Source of the DNA: Alphaproteobacteria bacterium | Lineage (GTDB): Bacteria > Pseudomonadota > Alphaproteobacteria > Puniceispirillales > Puniceispirillaceae | Assembly (NCBI GenBank): GCA_011524805.1 | Contig: WTJO01000192.1 | Span: 4,166 to 11,024 of the forward strand | Length of the DNA stretch: 6,859 nucleotides | Direction: 5' to 3' | Notes under the pieces: generated by a model | Database searches by the model: none | What the model was told of the DNA's origin: nothing | The model's input: the letters and a program-made list of their open reading frames with translations, nothing else | Translations under genes and position numbers: made by a program | Part shown: piece after piece, positions 1 to 6,517 of the stretch | Layout: every line of letters starts with the position of its first letter | Numbering within the stretch: position 1 is the first letter of the stretch

Positions 1-163
1 GGGTTGGCTCAGGGCCTTTTGGCCCGCCCCGTTCTGCTGGCTGTGTCTGCTCTGCCGCCTTGGCCGTGCTGCTCGCACCTTTTGCCTCTTTCTCTTTTAC
101 CCCGGGATCTTTTACATTGTCAGATGAGGGCAAGGCTGTATTATAGCGTTCAGTTTTTGTCAT
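1..163 (-). CDS. DUF1674 / SdhAF4-type succinate dehydrogenase assembly factor (partial, 3' end cut by window edge)
   Basis: The reverse strand read from the ATG at 163-161 gives 54 open codons that run off the left edge. The protein begins MTKTERYNTALPSSDNV, continues with a low-complexity, Lys/Ala/Glu-rich linker, and ends in PAERGGPKGPEPT followed by a codon starting with C. The Gly-rich GGPKGPEPTR element is the start of the DUF1674 (SdhAF4) signature, which normally continues RYGDWE...DF; that part lies outside the window. Family members are short, often under 100 residues, so only about 15-20 residues are probably missing. In mitochondria SdhAF4 binds flavinylated SdhA and helps complex II assemble; a similar bacterial role is inferred. 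A weak Shine-Dalgarno-like AGAAAG lies 7 nt upstream of the start (171-176, minus strand). An ATG 5 nt upstream stops after two codons. The gene is divergent from rsmB. The N-terminal half is unconserved, so the call rests on the short C-terminal motif and the neighbourhood. Confidence 0.85.
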   Translation of the reverse strand, partial: MTKTERYNTALPSSDNVKDPGVKEKEAKGASSTAKAAEQTQPAERGGPKGPEPT

Positions 164-276
164 CTCATATCTTTCTGGCAGAAACCTGACATTATCTATC
201 TAGAAATTAGTGCAAACAGCCCCCAAGGGCAAATAGTGACAGACAGGAAAGACTGGCCGCAAGCCTGTTCAGCTTT
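164..276. promoter_or_regulatory. Divergent intergenic region between the DUF1674 gene and rsmB
   Basis: This 113 bp spacer separates two genes reading away from each other, so it should carry the start signals of both. No strong sigma-70 pair is visible. On the minus strand a GATAAT-like -10 (complement of about 190-195) has only poor -35 candidates, such as TTTGCA with a 14 bp gap, which is too short. On the plus strand AGGAAAG at 245-251 looks like a ribosome binding site but lies about 25 nt before the rsmB ATG. Promoter function is inferred from gene arrangement only. Confidence 0.3.
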
Positions 277-1791
277 ATGCAAGAAAAACCAACCTTGAAA
301 TTAAAAGCCACGCCGGCGATGCGTGCCGGTGCCAAAAAGACAAAGCGCAAAGGTGCGCGGCGCGGTGCAAAACCACATCAAAAACAGCCCTTCGGCACGA
401 ATAGTGCCAGCCAGTATAATAGCCAGAATAGCAGGCAGGATAGGCAGGCTGAAGACGCTGCCGGTAAAACTGAAACAGTGAACAAGGCAGAACTGGATAG
501 CCGGTCTGCCGCCTTTCATATTCTGAATGCGATTATAAACCATCATAAAACGCTGGATGCGGCAATGGCACAGCAGCCTGCGCTGGCAAAGCTGGAAAAT
601 CGTGACAGAGCCTTTTGCCGGTTGCTGGTATCAAGCTGTCTGCGGCATTATGGCCAGATTGGCAAAATACTGTCTGACCGGCTAGACCACACCACCCCTG
701 AGCCGGTAAGGCTGGCAATTGTGATAGGTGCCTGCCAGCTTCTGTTCCTGAATATCTCGGCACATGCGGCAGTGAATACCACGGTCGAGCTGGTAAGAGC
801 GCTTGAGTTTCCCCGTCAGGCAGGGCTGGCAAATGCTGTCATGCGCGAGCTTGGCAGACGTATGACACGGATCCAGAACATCACCGACCCGATAGATAAT
901 ATTCCCGAAACATTCCAGAAACGCTGGCGCGCTGCCTATGGCGATGAAGCCGTTCGGAAGATTGCCGAGCTTGTTAGCCGGCGGGCACCGCTTGATATTA
1001 CCGCACGGCATTCTGCGGCCGAACTTGCCAGAACATTGAAATCAGAGCAGATAGGCAAACAGACTGTCAGATGCCATCATTCAGGCGATATTGTCACTAT
1101 GCCCGGCTTTGAAGCAGGCGAGTGGTGGGTTCAGGATATTGCCGCCGCCCTGCCTGCCCAGCTTATGGGTGATGTTGAGGGCAAGGATATTTTTGATATC
1201 TGCGCTGCCCCTGGCGGAAAAACAGCCCAGCTGATCGCCGCAGGCGCACAGGTCACCGCGATAGATAATGATCAGGACAGACTGGACAGGCTATCTGAAA
1301 ATCTGACACGGCTGAATATGACAGCCAGAATTATCTGTTCAGATGTGCTGTCAGACACGTTTGCGGATGCGCTTTCGGGCAACATGGCAGATGGCATTTT
1401 ACTTGATGCGCCCTGTTCTGCCACAGGCACAATCAGAAGACGGCCTGATCTGCTGATACGAAAGGCTGATCTGGATATAACAGAACTTGCAAAGATACAG
1501 GCGCAGATGGTTGAGGCCTGTCTTGCTCACCTGAAGCCGCAAGGGGTGATGGTCTATGCAACCTGTTCTCTTCAGCCAGAAGAAGGCGAGCATATCGCAG
1601 CAGAAATGCTTAGCCAGCATAAAGACAGGCTGGCTGCCTATCCGTTTGAGCAGGATGAGCTGGGGGTATTTGCCTCGGCTCTGACAGATGAAGGATGGGC
1701 GCGGATTTTGCCAAGCTGCCTGTGTGATGCATCTACACCGCATAAAGATGGTAATGACGGCTTTTTCATTGCCCGCTTTCGCCGCCTATAG
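277..1791 (+). CDS. rsmB: 16S rRNA (cytosine-C5)-methyltransferase RsmB (Fmu/Sun family)
   Basis: This 504-residue protein should methylate C967 of 16S rRNA (E. coli numbering) in the cytoplasm with S-adenosylmethionine. Residues about 72-200 match the NusB-like RNA-binding domain (RSAAFHILNAI, NRDRAFCRLLVSSCLRHYG, AVNTTVELVRA). The C-terminal Rossmann methyltransferase domain has the SAM-binding motif DICAAPGGKT (D307-T316), a second acidic site at AIDND (D330), the DAPCSATG motif (C380) and ATCSLQPEEGE (C430). The two cysteines are 50 residues apart, as are E. coli Cys325 and Cys375, the latter being the nucleophile. The protein is longer than E. coli RsmB (429 aa) mainly through about 70 N-terminal residues rich in Lys, Arg, Gln and Asn. 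The in-frame stop at 208-210 and lack of another ATG upstream favour 277. Met15 (319) and the GTG at 478, just before the NusB domain, are alternatives; none has a well-placed ribosome binding site. It may head an operon with the next two plus-strand genes. Confidence 0.95.
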   Translation: MQEKPTLKLKATPAMRAGAKKTKRKGARRGAKPHQKQPFGTNSASQYNSQNSRQDRQAEDAAGKTETVNKAELDSRSAAFHILNAIINHHKTLDAAMAQQPALAKLENRDRAFCRLLVSSCLRHYGQIGKILSDRLDHTTPEPVRLAIVIGACQLLFLNISAHAAVNTTVELVRALEFPRQAGLANAVMRELGRRMTRIQNITDPIDNIPETFQKRWRAAYGDEAVRKIAELVSRRAPLDITARHSAAELARTLKSEQIGKQTVRCHHSGDIVTMPGFEAGEWWVQDIAAALPAQLMGDVEGKDIFDICAAPGGKTAQLIAAGAQVTAIDNDQDRLDRLSENLTRLNMTARIICSDVLSDTFADALSGNMADGILLDAPCSATGTIRRRPDLLIRKADLDITELAKIQAQMVEACLAHLKPQGVMVYATCSLQPEEGEHIAAEMLSQHKDRLAAYPFEQDELGVFASALTDEGWARILPSCLCDASTPHKDGNDGFFIARFRRL

Positions 1792-1813
1792 AGATAAAAA
1801 TGGACTAGATAAA

Positions 1814-1845
1814 TTCTGTGCTTCTGGCGTATTATCAGCACAGGA
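1814..1845. repeat. Inverted repeat / potential hairpin between rsmB and the heparinase-like gene
   Basis: TTCTGTGCT at 1814-1822 pairs with AGCACAGGA at 1837-1845: nine pairs including one G-U, around a 14 nt loop. The perfect core is CTGTGCT/AGCACAG. It begins 23 nt after the rsmB stop codon. No U-run follows on the plus strand (AAACCATC), so it is not a classical intrinsic terminator for rsmB. It could be an mRNA-stabilising or attenuating stem, or a dimeric protein-binding site. The inner GTGCT-N14-AGCAC core recurs with the same spacing in the mutY/DUF721 spacer. Confidence 0.5.
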
Positions 1846-1934
1846 AAACCATCAGTCCCGAAACAGCCCCTATCTGCTATCCGGTGTCATACGCAATATT
1901 GGGAACAGATGATTTGGCAGGTTGAACCAGACAT

Positions 1935-3581
1935 ATGAGAATGCGCTCAAACTCCACAACATCGCCTGAATCGATTTGGGCCATCACCAGGTTTGAACAG
2001 CTTTATCGCCGTACCGGTTTTTTTGCGTGGCGGCTAGGGCATATTGATAGCCAGTTACAGCTTATCAGCCTGCCAGATTTATGGCGCGGCAAAAGCCAGC
2101 GCGGGGCAGATATTCTAAATGGCACTATCTCGCTGGAAGACAGAGCTGAATATTATGCCCGATTTGACTGGCTCAGGGATGTTCAGAATTATGGCGGCAC
2201 ACAGGCAAGACGCTTTGCAAGAGACCAGATAGATAGCTGGATGGCCAGACATGGCAGATGGTCAGCGACAGGCTGGCGCCCCGATATTATGGCGCACCGG
2301 CTGATTAATCTGATTTTCTGCTTTAACTGGTTTGGCCAGTCCGCAGCTGATGATTTCCAGCAACGGCTGCTAAAGAATATTGCTATCCAGCACAAATGTC
2401 TGTCCATTGACTGGACGCGTCTTACCAGCAAAGATGATCAGCTTGTGGCTCTTACGGCACTGCTGGTATGTCAATATGCGCTTTCTGCGCTGTCTGATGA
2501 CAAGCCATTATCATCAAAATATGATAATAACAGGCTGATTGACCTATGTATTCGTCATGCCGAACAGCTTATCCATGATGATGGCGGCCATATTTCTCGC
2601 CAGCCAGAAACCCATTTCAGGATGATGCAGCGGCTGATAGAGTGCCGGACAGTATTATCACAAACAGCCCAGCCAATTCCGGCATCGCTAGAACAAATCA
2701 TCCAGAAAATGGGGCGCATCGTCAAATTCTGGCGCAAGCCAGATGCCGGCTTTGCCCATTTCAATTTTGCCGGCAGAATAACAGCCTCAGAGATTGATTT
2801 TATGCTCAGCCTGTCATCACCAAAGGGCGGTATAGCCACCCATCTGCCAGATACAGGCTTTGCCAGATTATCTTCAGCCCGCACCCTGCTATTGATAGAT
2901 ACAGGCACGGACACACCCTCAGAGACAGAAAATCCGGCCGGGCGATTTTCGTTTGAGCTGTGTGTTGGTGCTATTCCGGTGATTGTTAATCCGGGGCAGA
3001 GGGACAATAATATCAAATTGAAACAGGCCTTCAGCCAGACAGCCGCCCATTCAACGCTTAGCCTTGATAATCATAGCTCTGACAGGTTGGGGATTGGCAG
3101 CAAACGCGCTGGCCAGCATGCAATGCAGACCAGAACAACAGAATTTAATATTGGCGAGGCAGGTGAAGGCCAGCTGGTAATGGCAAGTCATGACGGATTT
3201 TTGAACTCGCATGGTATCACCCATACACGACAGATATTTCTGGCCTCATCAGGCAGGGATATAAGAGGTAGTGACAACATTATCTATTCAGGCAGGCCGG
3301 GCGAGATTCCGCGCTTTGCCATTATCCGCTTTCACCTTCACCCCCGCATTTCCGCGGCAATATCAAACAGACAGGTATTTCTGAAACTGCCCCGCACCAG
3401 AAATAGATGGCTGTTCAAGGCAAAAGGTGCCGAAATGTCGCTTCAGCCTTCGGTATTTTTTGATGGCGAGATACGCCAGAATTGCCAGCAGATCGTGCTG
3501 TCGGTGCCAGTACATGATATCCAGACTATAGGCGAGCGTTCTGTAAGCTGGGCAATTCGTATGCATAAGCCTGCACATTAG
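1935..3581 (+). CDS. Heparinase II/III-like family protein, substrate unknown
   Basis: This 548-residue protein matches the alphaproteobacterial heparinase II/III-like family commonly found beside purH. The N-terminal half (about 20-290) is helix-rich and carries family patterns: LPDLWRGKSQRGADIL, WLRDVQNYGGTQARR, GRWSATGWRPDIMAHRLI and DGGHISR (D216-R221, H219). The C-terminal half should form the beta-rich heparinase II/III domain: AAHSTLSLDNHSS (H372), MASHDGF (H419), a beta-strand-rich RQIFLASSGRDIRG, and RFHLHP (H467, H469). Characterised relatives are polysaccharide lyases that cleave uronic-acid glycans by beta-elimination using His and Tyr residues; which residues here are catalytic cannot be judged by eye. 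The N-terminus (MRMRSNSTTSPESIW) has no hydrophobic segment, so there is no visible signal peptide and the protein looks cytoplasmic or unconventionally exported. The ATG at 1935 has GGCAGG at 1916-1921 about 13 nt upstream; Met3 at 1941 is the alternative. Family is confident; activity and substrate are not known. Confidence 0.92.
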   Translation: MRMRSNSTTSPESIWAITRFEQLYRRTGFFAWRLGHIDSQLQLISLPDLWRGKSQRGADILNGTISLEDRAEYYARFDWLRDVQNYGGTQARRFARDQIDSWMARHGRWSATGWRPDIMAHRLINLIFCFNWFGQSAADDFQQRLLKNIAIQHKCLSIDWTRLTSKDDQLVALTALLVCQYALSALSDDKPLSSKYDNNRLIDLCIRHAEQLIHDDGGHISRQPETHFRMMQRLIECRTVLSQTAQPIPASLEQIIQKMGRIVKFWRKPDAGFAHFNFAGRITASEIDFMLSLSSPKGGIATHLPDTGFARLSSARTLLLIDTGTDTPSETENPAGRFSFELCVGAIPVIVNPGQRDNNIKLKQAFSQTAAHSTLSLDNHSSDRLGIGSKRAGQHAMQTRTTEFNIGEAGEGQLVMASHDGFLNSHGITHTRQIFLASSGRDIRGSDNIIYSGRPGEIPRFAIIRFHLHPRISAAISNRQVFLKLPRTRNRWLFKAKGAEMSLQPSVFFDGEIRQNCQQIVLSVPVHDIQTIGERSVSWAIRMHKPAH

Positions 3582-3680
3582 AAAAAAGCGCTTGTAATTA
3601 GCCCTGTACATGCTAACAAACGCGCAACAGATTTATTGCCCCCTGCTCCTGTTTGGCCAAAGCTGAATATTTATAATCAC

Positions 3681-3684
3681 AGGA
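3681..3684 (+). promoter_or_regulatory. Ribosome binding site deciding the purH start
   Basis: AGGA (within CACAGGA) lies 8 nt before the ATG at 3693. This spacing supports that ATG over the in-frame TTG at 3636, which would add 19 residues with no counterpart in the PurH family and has no ribosome binding site in front of it. Confidence 0.75.
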
Positions 3685-3692
3685 TTTTGAAG

Positions 3693-5291
3693 ATGACCAC
3701 CCCTGCCATTCTGCCAATTAACACTGCCCTGATTTCGGTATCTGACAAAACAGGCATTGTAGAATTTGCCTCATTCCTTGCCAGCCACGGGGTCAAAATT
3801 CTGTCAACAGGCGGCACAGCAACCAGCCTTCGCAACGCCGGCATTGAGGTTACGGATGTATCTGATGTTACCGGCTTTCCCGAAATTATGGATGGGCGCG
3901 TAAAGACATTACACCCGCATATTCATGGCGGGATTCTGGCAAAAAGAGATAATCCTGATCACAGGCAGGCTATGCAGGCGCATGAAATTGACGGTATCGA
4001 TCTTGTCGTGCTTAACCTGTATCCCTTTGAGCAGACACTTGCACGCACCGCAGATATAGATGCGCTGATTGAAAATATAGATATTGGCGGGCCTGCCATG
4101 ACACGGGCGGCGGCCAAAAATCATGAATTTGTCGGGATTGTCACACATCCTGATGATTACCAGCATGTCTGCGATGCTATCACAGAACAGGGCGGGCTGG
4201 ATGGTGCCATGCGCCGCAAGCTCGCACAAAAGGCCTTTGCGATGACCGCACGCTATGACCAGATGATATCAGGCTGGCTGGACAGCATCACAACAGATCA
4301 GAAATCATCTGACGGGCTACCTTCAGAATTACACCTGAGCGCGCCACAAACCATGTCATTGCGTTATGGCGAAAACCCGCACCAGAAGGCAGGCTATTAT
4401 ACGCTTGATACGCAAACAGCCTGTGTTGGCAATGCCCGCCAGATACAGGGCAAGGCATTATCCTATAACAATATTAATGACACAGATGCCGCCTTCAGAC
4501 TGGCTAGCGAATTTAGCGCGCCAACAATCGCGATTATCAAACATGCCAACCCGTGCGGTGTAGCCACGGCAGACAGGCTGGCCGATGCGTGGCAGGGTGC
4601 CTTTGAAGCTGATCCGGTAAGTGCATTTGGTGGTATCATCGCCATGAACAGGCCGCTTGATTCAGATACAGCACAGCAGATTTCAGCCATTTTTTCAGAA
4701 GTTATTATTGCCCCTGATGCAGATGAACAGGCGCTTGAAATTCTGTCTGCAAAGCCAAATTTGCGGGTGTTGCTGACAGGCGGGATGGCAGACCCCGCAG
4801 CCCCGTCTATGGCGATACGCTCGGTTGCAGGCGGATTGCTGGTACAGACCGCAGATAATGGCCAGCTAGATGACAGCGCAATGAAAATTGTGACCGAAAA
4901 ACACCCCAGCGATGCGGAAATGGCAGATTTGAAGATGGCATGGCGGATTGCCAAACATGTAAAATCAAATGCGATTGTCTATGTTAAAGACCAGATTTCT
5001 GCGGCGATTGGTGCCGGCCAGATGAGCCGTGTTGACAGTTGCCGTATCGCTGCCCAGAAAGCACAGGATATGGCGCGCCATCATGACTGGCCTGCCCCCC
5101 GCACACAAGGCTCGGTGGTTGCCTCTGATGCGTTTTTTCCATTTGCAGATGGTCTGCTGGCCGCGATTGACGCAGGTGCGGGCGCGGTTATCCAGCCGGG
5201 CGGCTCAATGCGCGATGATGAGGTAATAGCCGCCGCCAATGAGGCTGGCATTGCCATGGTCTTTACTGGCATGAGACATTTTAATCATTAA
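3693..5291 (+). CDS. purH: Bifunctional AICAR transformylase / IMP cyclohydrolase PurH
   Basis: The 532-residue product catalyses the last two steps of de novo IMP synthesis in the cytoplasm: formyl transfer from 10-formyltetrahydrofolate to AICAR, then ring closure of FAICAR. The N-terminal MGS-like cyclohydrolase domain (about 8-150) shows ISVSDKTG, STGGTA, GFPEIMDGRVKTLHP (K71), LYPFE (Y110), ENIDIGGPAMTRAAAKN (D130, K142); by motif these match avian K66, Y104, D125 and K137. The AICARFT domain follows with LRYGENPHQ, GKALSYNNI, IIKHANPCG (K283-H284, matching catalytic K266-H267), DPVSAFGGI, VKSNAIVY, GAGQMSRVDS and the conserved C-terminus DAFFPFADG, QPGGSMRDDEVI, FTGMRHFNH. Length matches E. 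coli PurH (529 aa), and nothing is truncated or missing. It is 111 bp downstream of the heparinase-like gene on the same strand, so it may be cotranscribed or have its own promoter; no PurR-like site or purine riboswitch was recognised. It converges on mutY. Confidence 0.98.
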   Translation: MTTPAILPINTALISVSDKTGIVEFASFLASHGVKILSTGGTATSLRNAGIEVTDVSDVTGFPEIMDGRVKTLHPHIHGGILAKRDNPDHRQAMQAHEIDGIDLVVLNLYPFEQTLARTADIDALIENIDIGGPAMTRAAAKNHEFVGIVTHPDDYQHVCDAITEQGGLDGAMRRKLAQKAFAMTARYDQMISGWLDSITTDQKSSDGLPSELHLSAPQTMSLRYGENPHQKAGYYTLDTQTACVGNARQIQGKALSYNNINDTDAAFRLASEFSAPTIAIIKHANPCGVATADRLADAWQGAFEADPVSAFGGIIAMNRPLDSDTAQQISAIFSEVIIAPDADEQALEILSAKPNLRVLLTGGMADPAAPSMAIRSVAGGLLVQTADNGQLDDSAMKIVTEKHPSDAEMADLKMAWRIAKHVKSNAIVYVKDQISAAIGAGQMSRVDSCRIAAQKAQDMARHHDWPAPRTQGSVVASDAFFPFADGLLAAIDAGAGAVIQPGGSMRDDEVIAAANEAGIAMVFTGMRHFNH

Positions 5292-5310
5292 TTTGTCGCC
5301 GCTCCTTGCA

Positions 5311-5325
5311 TAGCCGTGGCGGCTA
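5311..5325. terminator. Short hairpin at the purH/mutY convergence (possible weak bidirectional terminator)
   Basis: TAGCCG at 5311-5316 pairs perfectly with CGGCTA at 5320-5325 across the triloop TGG. The right arm includes the mutY stop codon (TAG, complement of 5323-5325), and the purH stop is 19 bp to the left. An alternative stem, GCCGC 5298-5302 with GCGGC 5319-5323, uses part of the same bases. Neither is followed by a U-tract on either strand, so classical intrinsic termination is doubtful. The position between convergent genes is the main reason to list it. Confidence 0.3.
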
Positions 5326-6411
5326 GCCAGCTGCCGCGCGTATTTTCTGCATTAATTTTGGCCAGTCATCAGGGCTATCCTCAGCCCAGAAAAACCCGTC
5401 CGGCAGGCTGTCATTATCATCAAGCAAATAATGCAACACCTCAATCTTTGCAGTGAAATGGGTAAAAATATGCGTGACCAGCCCCGCCTGTTTTGCTGGG
5501 CTATCTGAAATTATCTGCGCCAGAGTATCATCTATTGCTGGCGATTTATCCCATCCTGAAGCAGGAAAAGACAGCATCCCGCCCAGAAGACCAGCCTGAG
5601 GCCGGCGATACATCACAAACCTGCCATCCGGTGCTGATATGAGATAGGCGGTGCCAGTCCTGAGCGGTTTCTGTTTTTTCGCGGCACGGGGCGGAAATGC
5701 GGCAGGATCATCAGCCTGTGCGGCGATACAGTTTGGCTGTAACGGGCAATGCTGGCAATCCGGCTTGCGGGGCTGGCAAATATCATTGGCAAGATCCATC
5801 AGTGCCTGCGGAAAATCAGAGAAACGCTGGTCTGGCAAAATCTGTAAAAATGCCGATTTAAGGGCTGGCTTTATCTCGGCAACTGGTCGCGTAATCCCGC
5901 CAAAACGTCCCAAAATACGCTCAATATTGCCATCTATCACAATCGCCGGCCTATCAAAGGCAAAGCTGAGAATTGCGCCTGCCGTATAAGGCCCTATGCC
6001 CGGCAGTGCCAGCAAGTCCTTTTCAGTATCGGGAAATGTGCCATTATATTCCGAGGCAATAATTTTGGCTGTTTTGTGCATATTGCGGGCGCGCGCATAA
6101 TAGCCAAGCCCTGCCCAGCTTGCCAGCACATCATCCAGCTCTGCCTGCGCCAGCGCATATATATCAGGCCAGATAGCAGTAAATTTCTCAAAATAGGGAA
6201 TCGCGGTCGCTACGATGGTCTGCTGAAGCATCAACTCGGACAAAAACACATGATAGGCAGGCGCCAGCGCCGGCCATCTGCGCCGCCATGGCAAATCTCT
6301 GCCCTTTGTGTCATACCATGCCAGCACCGCCTTACTGTCAAAACACGAATATACAGAATCTGCATTTGCCGGAATGTCATTTCTATCAGAAGCGTGTATA
6401 TCAGTAGACAT
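5323..6411 (-). CDS. mutY: A/G-specific adenine DNA glycosylase MutY
   Basis: This 362-residue base-excision repair enzyme should remove adenine mispaired with 8-oxoguanine, preventing G:C to T:A mutations. The helix-hairpin-helix glycosylase domain spans about 28-228. It has LPWRRR (40-45), SELMLQQT with catalytic Glu59, GLGYYARARN (101-110), the hairpin LPGIGPYTAGA (136-146) with Tyr142, and VIDGNIERIL with catalytic Asp160. The E59-Y142-D160 spacing equals that of E43-Y126-D144 in Geobacillus stearothermophilus MutY. The 4Fe-4S loop is complete: C212-X6-C219-X2-C222-X5-C228. A C-terminal NUDIX-like 8-oxoG recognition domain (about 250-362) has RPQAGLLGGMLSFP and the FTH element (316-318), counterpart of the E. 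coli Phe-Ser-His loop. The ATG at 6411 is the only Met before the core; a GTG at codon 29 is a poorer alternative. The upstream AAAGAA is a weak ribosome binding site. The gene is divergent from the DUF721/DciA gene and convergent with purH. Confidence 0.97.
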   Translation of the reverse strand: MSTDIHASDRNDIPANADSVYSCFDSKAVLAWYDTKGRDLPWRRRWPALAPAYHVFLSELMLQQTIVATAIPYFEKFTAIWPDIYALAQAELDDVLASWAGLGYYARARNMHKTAKIIASEYNGTFPDTEKDLLALPGIGPYTAGAILSFAFDRPAIVIDGNIERILGRFGGITRPVAEIKPALKSAFLQILPDQRFSDFPQALMDLANDICQPRKPDCQHCPLQPNCIAAQADDPAAFPPRAAKKQKPLRTGTAYLISAPDGRFVMYRRPQAGLLGGMLSFPASGWDKSPAIDDTLAQIISDSPAKQAGLVTHIFTHFTAKIEVLHYLLDDNDSLPDGFFWAEDSPDDWPKLMQKIRAAAG

Positions 6412-6517
6412 AGGCTGTAATTCTTTAAGCAGGCCGGTTTATGGTGCTGAAAAGTAATGGTTAGCACATGACACTAGCACCTTTGCCTCTCAAATCAAGT
6501 CAGCGCTAAAAAGGTTT
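6412..6517. promoter_or_regulatory. Divergent intergenic region between mutY and the DUF721/DciA gene
   Basis: This 106 bp spacer must hold the 5' signals of both genes. No convincing -35/-10 pair was found by eye on either strand. It holds the inverted repeat GTGCT (6444-6448)-N14-AGCAC (6463-6467), and TAGCAC occurs twice in direct orientation (6462-6467 and 6475-6480), 13 bp apart. AAAAAGG at 6508-6514 lies 3 nt before the proposed ATG at 6518, a rather short ribosome binding site spacing. Regulatory function is inferred from position. Confidence 0.35.
6444..6480. repeat. GTGCT/AGCAC inverted repeat with an extra direct TAGCAC copy
   Basis: GTGCT at 6444-6448 and AGCAC at 6463-6467 form a 5 bp inverted repeat with a 14 nt spacer. 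A second TAGCAC at 6475-6480 repeats the right arm 13 bp further on. The arms are too short and the loop too long for a stable RNA hairpin, so if functional it is more likely a DNA-binding site. It lies between the mutY and DUF721/DciA starts, a reasonable operator position for either gene. Confidence 0.35.

Noticed and set aside
4..189. Plus-strand ORF of 61 codons at the left edge
   Set aside because: It is antisense to the DUF1674/SdhAF4-type gene, matches no family I recognise, and its Leu/Pro/Cys-rich composition is typical of a shadow frame.
1688..1912. 74-codon plus-strand ORF spanning the rsmB 3' end
   Set aside because: It mostly overlaps rsmB in another frame, has no recognisable motif and no ribosome binding site.
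1909..1938. Nine-codon ORF (MIWQVEPDI) whose stop overlaps the start of the heparinase-like gene
   Set aside because: The ATGA overlap resembles translational coupling, but the ORF is too short to judge and has no ribosome binding site or regulatory codon run.
3672..3677. Perfect TATAAT just upstream of purH
   Set aside because: Transcription from it would start near 3684, removing or splitting the AGGA ribosome binding site and leaving a leader of about 9 nt. The best-spaced -35 (CTGTTT) is also poor.
3636..3692. TTG-initiated N-terminal extension of purH
   Set aside because: The extra 19 residues have no counterpart in the PurH family and lack a ribosome binding site, whereas the ATG at 3693 has AGGA at good spacing and gives the usual length.
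4463..4954. Long antisense ORF (163 codons) inside purH, and a similar one at 2555-3016 inside the heparinase-like gene
   Set aside because: Both lie opposite well-conserved coding sequence, show no family motifs and have the Ser/Ala/Ile-rich make-up expected of complementary-frame shadows.
6457..6464. ATGGTTAG, resembling a CtrA half-site (TTAACCAT on the other strand, one mismatch)
   Set aside because: A single imperfect 8-mer without a second half-site is expected by chance, and nothing else links these genes to CtrA.
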